Shown here: in pieces, positions 7,371 through 14,100 of the stretch
Layout: every line of letters begins with the position of its first letter
Position numbering within the stretch: position 1 is the first letter of the stretch
Virus record (IMG/VR): IMGVR_UViG_3300027963_000400
Location: 1-20,799 of that record
DNA: 20,799 nucleotides
Direction: 5' to 3' (one strand)
From: a virus
Notes under the pieces: generated by a model
Databases searched by the model: none
Told to the model about the DNA's origin: nothing
What the model saw: the letters and a program-made list of their open reading frames with translations, nothing else
Translations under genes and position numbers: made by a program

Positions 7371-7393
7371 AAACCTGCGTCAGCAGGTTTTTT
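7371..7393 (+). terminator. Intrinsic terminator after the HNH gene
   Basis: AAACCTGC (7371-7378) and GCAGGTTT (7383-7390) form a perfect 8-bp stem with loop GTCA and a T-run through 7393. It lies 33 bases after the HNH stop. It also argues against starting the next gene at 7311, because that start would translate the hairpin (KKPASAGFL is a typical terminator read-through peptide). Confidence 0.85.
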
Positions 7394-7409
7394 GTTGGCT
7401 ATATACTCA

Positions 7410-8348
7410 ATGATATATCATTTAAACCCTGAACGTTTTTATACCAATCGAACTTATCTTACACAATGGTTGTTAGAAGATACATTAGTAATAACAGACA
7501 ACGATTTTGAAAACTGTGACGAAACATTAAACTTGCTATCTACTCACCCTTTGAAAAATCAAGTTGTAGATATAACGCATAATCCTTATCCAGATAATAA
7601 AATACCAACCAACATAGACCCAATATTGACTAACAATTTTGAATTTTGGTTACAACCTAAACCGGGTGTATATTTTTTCCCAATATTTTTATGGATGTTC
7701 AGCTTGAGAGCAAATCTTTGGTGGCCTAGATTTGTTATGGATGCCGGCTCAAATAAAACACAAAAAGTTATGTGCCTAAACAATAACACTCGACCTCATC
7801 GAACATATTTGTTTGAAGAATTTCAACGTAAAAATATATTAGATCAAATGATGTATACGTTTGCTAACTATCGTGTGTTACCGGGAGAAAGTCTAGAGAA
7901 TAGACAAATGAATGATGGATTTTATGGCCTTGGCCATGCAGTTTACAATCAGTATGCAGTGAATCTTGTAACTGAAACAGTAATAGACCAATCATGGATA
8001 AGCGAAAAAACTTGCAAACCATTTATGGCTAGACAAATTCCAATTATTGCCTGTGGCCCAGGAGTTAATAAATTTTTACAGGATATAGGACTAGATATGT
8101 TTAGAGATATTGTGCCCTGGGAGTCGTGGGATAATGAAACTAACTCTACTGTCAGACTTCAAAAAATTGCTGATTTTACGGAGCAATGGGTTCTCAGTGG
8201 AACTATATTAGATGATTATTATCGAGTGTTAGATCGAGTGGAACATAACAAACAATATTTTCATAGCGAAAAATTTAGAAACAAAATTATGATTCAAATG
8301 GATCAATTTAAACCTTATACCATGACAAGTATTGAGCAATCTTTTTAG
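7410..8348 (+). CDS. Glycosyltransferase-like protein of a phage family
   Basis: This 312-residue protein probably transfers a sugar from a nucleotide-sugar. It has the layout of phage glycosyltransferase-like proteins: KVMCLNNNTRPHRTYLFEEF (119-138), then AVNLVTET (183-190) and the motif ISEKTCKPFMARQIPIIACGP (197-217). That motif resembles the donor-binding segment of GT10 fucosyltransferase-type enzymes. No membrane segment is evident. I chose ATG 7410 over an in-frame ATG at 7311 because the longer form overlaps the HNH gene and crosses a terminator. TATATACT lies just before 7410 and could be a degenerate late box; no Shine-Dalgarno is seen. The gene is clearly AT-richer than the head genes. 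Its end overlaps the convergent - strand gene by 41 bases. The substrate is unknown. Confidence 0.72.
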   Translation: MIYHLNPERFYTNRTYLTQWLLEDTLVITDNDFENCDETLNLLSTHPLKNQVVDITHNPYPDNKIPTNIDPILTNNFEFWLQPKPGVYFFPIFLWMFSLRANLWWPRFVMDAGSNKTQKVMCLNNNTRPHRTYLFEEFQRKNILDQMMYTFANYRVLPGESLENRQMNDGFYGLGHAVYNQYAVNLVTETVIDQSWISEKTCKPFMARQIPIIACGPGVNKFLQDIGLDMFRDIVPWESWDNETNSTVRLQKIADFTEQWVLSGTILDDYYRVLDRVEHNKQYFHSEKFRNKIMIQMDQFKPYTMTSIEQSF

Positions 8349-9462
8349 TGACACTGGCCCAGTCACCGCGTGTGGGTTGTCTAAACAAAGTGGCAGTAGG
8401 ATACCAAGGACTATTGTTGCGATCCAACAACCAACGCCAGTCCTGTCCGTACTGATTCAACATCACCCAGGTGGGTCTACCTAGTGCGCCACTCAAATGA
8501 CTGATGGCAGTGTCAACAGATATCACCACATCCATGTGCATGATCAATGCGGCTGTGTCAGCAAAACTAACAATTGTTCCAGGATATCCAGTGACACCAA
8601 CTTGATTTAACTGTGCCTCTTCTTCGGGTGACACGTCAACTTGTAGATTGATCCATTCGTATTGAGGATTAGATTGAATCATTTCTAGTATCACCGGAAA
8701 CGGCACACTCTTGTGTTGATGTATCCAAGAATCTTTGCGCCCACTCCAACTCACACCCACCCGCATGCGTTTTTTAGGACCTAGTCTATCTTGCCATGCT
8801 TTTGTCAATGCCGGAGTAGCAGTAAGATAGTTTTGCATTCGTGGCAAGTTATCTAATGTGATGCCCAATATACCAGGAACACTCATGATAGGAACCCAGT
8901 AATCAAACTCGCCCATGTCTTCGTTGTATCTACCCACATGTTCTATAATGTTGCTCTGACTCAGCAACGGGATCAATCCGTCGGTGACTTGTAATTTGAT
9001 TCGAGCACCCATGGCATGCAAGTTAAAAATAAATCTTGAAAACTGAACACAGTCTCCGTGACCTTGCTCGCCCACCACAAGAATAGTTTTGTCTCGAATA
9101 TCTTCACCACGCCAGCGTGGCTGTGAGAATTTTGGTTCAGTACCTTGCAAGTGCTCAAATTGCCAACGAGTTTCGTATTGCGCCCACCCGCGTTGATAGT
9201 CACCCGTCAGCAGGTATGCCACTGCTAAATTAAACTGTGCAGTAATGTTAGAAGGATCCAATAGAATAGAATGTTGTAAAAATGGTATAGCACGTTTGGG
9301 ATAACCCAACTCACGCATGACGTTGCCATAGTTACAAAATGCCGCGGCATTATCGGGGTCGTCAACTAAAACCTGTGCATAACATTTTAGTGATTTTTCA
9401 GGTTCGTGATTGGCACGATGTTGATTGCCTTGTTCGATTAAATCTATTTGTTGTTGGTTCAT
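8308..9462 (-). CDS. TPR protein with a GT9/heptosyltransferase-like glycosyltransferase domain
   Basis: This 384-residue protein combines about three tetratricopeptide repeats (residues ~8-105, e.g. AAAFCNYGNVMRELGYPKRA and TAQFNLAVAYLLTGDYQRG) with a two-lobed glycosyltransferase-like region. Landmarks are ILVVGEQGHGDCVQFSRF (127-144), VGVSWSGRK (235-243) and DVVISVDTAISHLSGALG (311-328). The last is the donor-lobe motif seen in ADP-heptose LPS heptosyltransferase-like (GT9) domains of bacterial TPR proteins. TPRs usually bind proteins, so a protein substrate is possible. It is the only gene on the - strand here and converges on the previous gene with a 41-base overlap. A TAAATA box lies 5 bases before its ATG. 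It looks like an accessory (moron-type) gene, perhaps of bacterial origin. An alternative role is host surface modification. Confidence 0.82.
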   Translation of the reverse strand: MNQQQIDLIEQGNQHRANHEPEKSLKCYAQVLVDDPDNAAAFCNYGNVMRELGYPKRAIPFLQHSILLDPSNITAQFNLAVAYLLTGDYQRGWAQYETRWQFEHLQGTEPKFSQPRWRGEDIRDKTILVVGEQGHGDCVQFSRFIFNLHAMGARIKLQVTDGLIPLLSQSNIIEHVGRYNEDMGEFDYWVPIMSVPGILGITLDNLPRMQNYLTATPALTKAWQDRLGPKKRMRVGVSWSGRKDSWIHQHKSVPFPVILEMIQSNPQYEWINLQVDVSPEEEAQLNQVGVTGYPGTIVSFADTAALIMHMDVVISVDTAISHLSGALGRPTWVMLNQYGQDWRWLLDRNNSPWYPTATLFRQPTRGDWASVTKKIAQYLSWYKV

Positions 9463-9467
9463 AGGGA

Positions 9468-9473
9468 TATTTA
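9468..9473 (-). promoter_or_regulatory. Late-promoter-like TAAATA box for the TPR-glycosyltransferase gene
   Basis: On the - strand GCGTAAATATCC ends 5 bases before the ATG (9462-9460), the same spacing as at 2381 and 6577. This suggests a late, possibly leaderless transcript. With the + strand box at 9506 it makes a divergent promoter region of about 40 bases. Confidence 0.45.
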
Positions 9474-9505
9474 CGCTGTGGTGACATTCTATTTTACATT
9501 TTCGC

Positions 9506-9511
9506 TAAATA
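9506..9511 (+). promoter_or_regulatory. Late-promoter-like TAAATA box before the virion-type gene
   Basis: GCTAAATACTTG is a good match to the T4-family late core. RNA would start near 9517 and carry a leader of about 80 bases to the ATG at 9597, ending in a clear Shine-Dalgarno. Confidence 0.55.
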
Positions 9512-9516
9512 CTTGT

Positions 9517-9596
9517 CAACACAATACGGTGTTTTATGCAGGTTTCCCCTGCGTAGTGCCTGGAACGCACATTGGGCTTCTATAAGGAGAAATCAA
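9517..9596 (+). promoter_or_regulatory. Structured 5' leader with a possible 6-codon uORF
   Basis: Three short stems can form: AACAC/GTGTT beginning near 9519, GCAGG (9538-9542) with CCTGC (9548-9552), and GTGC (9556-9559) with GCAC (9567-9570), with an alternative TGCGT (9550-9554)/ACGCA (9565-9569). ATG 9536 opens a 6-codon frame (MQVSPA) ending at TAG 9554-9556, with its codons in the second hairpin. AAGGAG (9584-9589) then leads to ATG 9597. A regulatory or RNA-stabilising role is inference. Confidence 0.4.
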
Positions 9597-10436
9597 ATGG
9601 GAAGAGCTCTTAAAATACAAAAAACAAACATTGGTTCTGGAACCACTGTTTCTGGATCTGATCCAGTGGTTACCTCATACAACCAAAACGTCTTGACAGA
9701 CGCTGGTTTTCCTAACTTTGGATCGTTAACAGATCCAGTTTACAACACACCAGTTCAAACACTAGATAGCACTCAGTTCTTGGGTGTGGTTGGTGGCTCA
9801 CCTGCTACCAGCACTGCCAGCGCAACATTTCCAGAAATTGCCGCAAAAGTAAACATTACCCTGGCAGACGGTACTGCCACATATGCTCTTGCTAGTCAAT
9901 ATACAGGTCGTATTATCCGCCAAAAAGGTTCACACAAGTTTCTGGTTGCATACACATACGCAACCACTGCTGATGAAGACATGATCATTGGTCAAGCCTA
10001 TCAAATTGCCGTTCTTGGAACAACAAATTGGCAAGCATGTGGTGCACCAAACGGCGCCGCAGTTGGCGACGTATTTACTGTTACTGCTATCGGTTCTGGA
10101 TCAGGCACAGCATACCCAGTCGGTCAGTGTGTGTTGTCTAACACCGCCACTCCGGCATCTGGTTACATGAGCATTGCTTACTCGGTGGGCGACTCGAGCG
10201 CAGTATATGCTAGTTACATTACTAACAAGTGGGTACGTGACTGGAACGGTATGACAACTGCCAGCTATGCTAACGCTAATCTTGGCACAAACGTACAATC
10301 TAGTGAAAACTTCTACGTAACAAACTTCTTTACTGATGAAGGTAATGTCACATGGTCTGGTGCAGAAGTTATTTCTAGTGCTCAAGCACAAAACGGTACA
10401 TTGCAATTGGCACAGATTGCCAGCGTTACAAGTTAA
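9597..10436 (+). CDS. Virion structural-type protein (unknown role)
   Basis: This 279-residue protein is rich in Gly, Thr, Ser and Ala with few charges, as in capsid-decoration or tail-surface proteins of T4-like phages. It begins MGRALKIQKTNIGSGTTV, a start I associate with virion proteins of aquatic T4-like phages. Residues ~129-170 (AYQIAVLGTTNWQACGAPNG, then VFTVTAIGSGSGTA) form a small module widespread in phage tail and fibre proteins. I chose ATG 9597 because it has AAGGAG 7 bases upstream; the longer in-frame TTG start at 9513 begins inside the predicted promoter region and is unlikely. It is followed by a terminator at 10452. Head decoration or tail surface are both possible. Confidence 0.72.
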   Translation: MGRALKIQKTNIGSGTTVSGSDPVVTSYNQNVLTDAGFPNFGSLTDPVYNTPVQTLDSTQFLGVVGGSPATSTASATFPEIAAKVNITLADGTATYALASQYTGRIIRQKGSHKFLVAYTYATTADEDMIIGQAYQIAVLGTTNWQACGAPNGAAVGDVFTVTAIGSGSGTAYPVGQCVLSNTATPASGYMSIAYSVGDSSAVYASYITNKWVRDWNGMTTASYANANLGTNVQSSENFYVTNFFTDEGNVTWSGAEVISSAQAQNGTLQLAQIASVTS

Positions 10437-10451
10437 TTTGTAACCCCCAAC

Positions 10452-10485
10452 AATCCTCCTGGCTATATACTGGGAGGATTTTTTT
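10452..10485 (+). terminator. Terminator hairpin whose 3' arm is the next gene's Shine-Dalgarno
   Basis: AATCCTCC (10452-10459) pairs perfectly with GGAGGATT (10473-10480), loop 13, followed by a T-run to 10485 that touches the ATG at 10486. The GGGAGG in the 3' arm is the only Shine-Dalgarno for that ATG. The element should therefore both end upstream transcripts and hide the ribosome-binding site in any read-through RNA. Confidence 0.8.
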
Positions 10486-11070
10486 ATGGCCGCAGCATTT
10501 GTGTTAGGTAACGGCATAAGCCGACAAGCAGTAGATTTAACAACGTTGAAAACACTAGGAATCACCTATGGGTGCAATGCTATCTATCGTGAGTTTGTGC
10601 CCGATGTGTTGATCAGCACAGACACCCCCATAAGTGAAAGAATTCAGCACGAAGGCTATAGCCAGAAAAACACTTATTACACACGCAAGCCATTGCCAGA
10701 CTCTGGCGCAAGACGAATAGCACAAAAATACTTTGGCTACAGTTCTGGACCTGTAGCGGTATCACAAGCCGCAATTGATGGGGCAACGGCTATATATCTA
10801 ATAGGATTTGACCTAGGTCCTACACGCACCGGCAGATTTAATAACTGCTATGCTGACACAGAGTTCTACAAAAAAAGTTCTGCCAATCCCACTTTTACTG
10901 GCAACTGGGTCAGACAGTTACAAACCATAATGAAAGACCATCCCAAGACTAGTTTCTTTAGAGTAGTGGGAGATACCACTGCAGAGGTACGTGAATTGTT
11001 AGGGGTAGCCAATCTAGCACACATGCAAATGGCAGATTTTCAAAATCGTCTAGTAAACAAAGAAATATAG
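10486..11070 (+). CDS. Small Rossmann-like protein, possibly DUF115/MAF-related
   Basis: This 194-residue protein starts with a strand-loop pattern, FVLGNGISRQ (5-14). It continues with GITYGCNAIYREFVPDVLIS (25-44), a Thr/Asp pair (STDTP, 44-48), and SGPVAVSQAAIDGATAIYLI (87-106) plus GFDLGP (107-112). This resembles the nucleotide-binding half of DUF115 (MptE-like/MAF) proteins, some of which glycosylate flagellin, but I recognise it only weakly. Similar small proteins occur in aquatic phages as hypotheticals. The Shine-Dalgarno GGGAGG (10472-10477) lies in the terminator hairpin just upstream. It sits between a virion gene and the giant fibre, suggesting virion modification or assembly. Function remains unassigned. 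Confidence 0.75.
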   Translation: MAAAFVLGNGISRQAVDLTTLKTLGITYGCNAIYREFVPDVLISTDTPISERIQHEGYSQKNTYYTRKPLPDSGARRIAQKYFGYSSGPVAVSQAAIDGATAIYLIGFDLGPTRTGRFNNCYADTEFYKKSSANPTFTGNWVRQLQTIMKDHPKTSFFRVVGDTTAEVRELLGVANLAHMQMADFQNRLVNKEI

Positions 11071-11086
11071 CCAAAAACTTAGACTG

Positions 11087-11126
11087 TGGGGTTTAGGTAA
11101 ATACCCCAGAGGATATGGTTTACCTA
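11087..11126 (+). promoter_or_regulatory. Late-promoter box embedded in inverted repeats before the giant fibre gene
   Basis: TAAATA at 11098-11103 is followed by GAGGAT (11109-11114, Shine-Dalgarno) and ATG 11126. TAGGTAAA (11094-11101) is a perfect inverted repeat of TTTACCTA (11119-11126), which reaches the start codon. A competing stem TGGGGT (11087-11092)/ACCCCA (11103-11108) is also possible. RNA starting near 11109 would lack the 5' arm and expose the ribosome-binding site; read-through RNA could hide it. Confidence 0.55.
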
Positions 11127-14100
11127 TGACACAACAGATAATAGATGTAGGGGCAAATGCCAACGATGGCACAGGTGAGCCCTTACGCGAAGCATTTACC
11201 GCAGTAAATGACAATTTTACGCAGATCTGGACTGCCGGTCCGGTTGGCAGTCAAGTAAAAATCTCTGGCAACATAGTTACTACCACAGTTACTAATCTAG
11301 GGCTAACTCTGGCCGGCAACGGTATTGGCAACATACAAGCCAATAGTACCATTGTTCCTGGCACATCAGGTGTTTACGATCTTGGCGCCCCGGACAGAAC
11401 ATTTCAATATATCTATGGTGATTACCTAGTTGGTAACGGTGCATTAATCACTGGAATTGTGGCTAATACCACGTATAACAATGCCAATGTAGCAGCCTTC
11501 TTGCCCACATATACTGGTAATCTTGTTAGCTTAACTGGCCCAGTTATAACCACAGCCAACGTTGTGGCTGGTAATGTCATTACCGGCGGCTTCTTGGGAG
11601 TGACTGGCAATATCACAAGTGTGGCCAACATTACCGGCAACAACTTAATCAGTTCAGGCCGCATTTCTGCTGTTGGCAACATAACCACCACCGCCAATGT
11701 TGCTGGTAATTATTTTATTGGCAATGGTGCTTTCTTAACAGGCATAACCGCAACCAATATTGCAGCCGCGGCGCTGACTGGAACCACACTCAGTTCCAAT
11801 GTATTATACTCAAGTCTGCAAGTTGTAGATGATCTACTGTATCTAGATGTGGTTGGTAATGTAACAACTCAGGGTAGATTTATTGGATCTGGTGCAGGGT
11901 TAACAAATATACCAGCAGCCAATGTTACTGGACAAGTTGCCAACGCCGCCATAGCAGGCACAGTGTATACCAATGCACAACCAAACATTACTTCAGTTGG
12001 TACACTGACTTCGTTGACTGCAACTGGTAATATCACTGGCAATTACTTTATTGGTAACGGTGCATTACTAACTGGTATATCAACTTCGGGTGTGAATGCC
12101 AATGCTTTGGTGGGAACCACACTCAGTTCAAATGTATTATACTCAAGTCTGCAAGTAGTAGATGATCTACTGTATTTGGATGTGGTTGGTAATGTAACTA
12201 CTCAAGGCAGATTTATCGGTTCGGGTGCCGGCTTAACCAACCTACTGGGTGCTAATATAGTAGGGTCGGTGGCCAATGCCACCTATGCTAACATAGCAGG
12301 TACAGCATATTCGGTCGCAGGAGCCAATGTCACAGGTACTGTGGCCAATGCTACCTACGCTACTATCGCTGGTAGTGCCACCAGTGCTAATACCGCCAAT
12401 ACTGCCACATATGCCAATACGGCAAATGCTGTGGCTGGTGCAAATGTATCTGGCACCGTGGCCAATGCCACTTATGCTACTACCGCTGGTAGTGCTACCA
12501 CAGCAACAACTGCCACTACCGCAGGTACAGTAACTACTGCCGCACAACCTAATATAACTTCAGTTGGTACCTTGACATCGGTTGCGGTGTCAGGCAATAC
12601 CACCGCAGGAAATATACTAACTGGCGGTAAAATCAGTGCCGTTGGAAACATAACTGGCAATTACTTTATTGGTAACGGCGCATTACTAACAGGGGTGTCT
12701 GCAACAAATGTCAATGCCAACGCATTGATTGGTGATGTACTAAGTTCTAATGTATTGTATTCAAGTTTAAAAGTTGTAGATGATTTATTATACTTAGACG
12801 TTGTTGGTAATATCACTACCACTGGGCGGTTTATTGGATCAGGTGCCGGTCTAACCAATATACCAGGCGGAAATATCACAGGCTCTGTGGCCAATGCCAC
12901 CTATGCCGTAACCGCTGGCACCGCAACCACAGCCACCTACGCTAATACAGCAAACACCGTAGCAGGTGCCAATGTCACGGGTACCGTGGCCAATGCTACC
13001 TACGCTGTTACCGCTGGATCGGCAACCACAGCAGGCACAGTGACCACGGCGGCACAACCCAACATTACCTCAGTTGGCACCTTAACTTCAGTTACTGTCA
13101 CTGGCAATGCCACCGGTGGCAACTTATTAACTGCTGGAGTGGTGAGTGCTACTGGCAACATTACAACCACAAATTACTTTATTGGTAATGGTCGTCAACT
13201 GACTGGAATACAAGCAAGCGAAGTTGGCGTACTGGCAAATCTAAGCGTGACTGGTAATACTCAAACTGGGAATTTACTCACTGGTGGTACAATAAGTGCA
13301 GTTGGTAACATTAGGACCACTGGCAATGTCACAGGCAATTACTTCATTGGTAACGGCTCGCAACTGACAGGTATTATAGCAAGTGCTGGCGCCGCAATCA
13401 CAAACGGCAACAGCAACGTCACAGTCAATGCAAACGGTAATGTCACAGTTGGTGTAACTGGAACTAGTAATGTTGCGGTTTTTGCCCCTACTGGTGCCTA
13501 CATTACTGGACAAGTAAGTGCCACTGGCAACATTGCCGGCAACTATTTGCTGGGCAATGGTGCTCTAATTACTGGCTTACCAGCAGGATACTCAAATACC
13601 GATGTGGCCAATTACTTGCCAACATATTCTGGCAACCTGGTCAGCTTAACTGGCCCTGTAACAACAACTTCGAATGTAACTGGTGGCAATGTTATAACAG
13701 GCGGATTGATAAGTGCTGTAGGCAATGTAAGTGGTAACTATATTCTCGGTAATGGTGCGCTGTTGACCGGCGTTATCACAAGCGTTGCCAATATTAATAA
13801 TGGCACAAGTAATGTTACCGTTGTGAGTTCGGGTGGCAACATCACTGTTGGAGTCGGAGGAACAGCAAATGTTGCTGTGTTTGCCACAACTGGAGAATAC
13901 ATCACTGGCGTATTGAGTGCAAGTGGCAATGTTACCGGCGGCAACGTTTTAACTGCTGGTCTTATATCAGCCACATCGACTATTACCAGTGCTGCCAACA
14001 TAATTGGTGGTAATGTATTAACTGGTGGGCTAATATCAGCAATAGGCAACATCCAAGGCAATGTGTTCATTGGCAATGGTGCTGGGTTAACAAGTTTAAC

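Noticed and set aside
7311-7409. Upstream extension of the glycosyltransferase-like gene to ATG 7311
   Set aside because: It would overlap the HNH gene and translate an intrinsic terminator (7371-7393); ATG 7410 after the terminator is more likely.
9513-9596. TTG start at 9513 for the virion-type gene
   Set aside because: It begins within the predicted promoter region and lacks a ribosome-binding site; ATG 9597 has AAGGAG at proper spacing.
12242-12547. CRISPR-like or tandem array of regular repeats
   Set aside because: Repeats are coding, in-frame, degenerate and unspaced by unique spacers; they are fibre modules.
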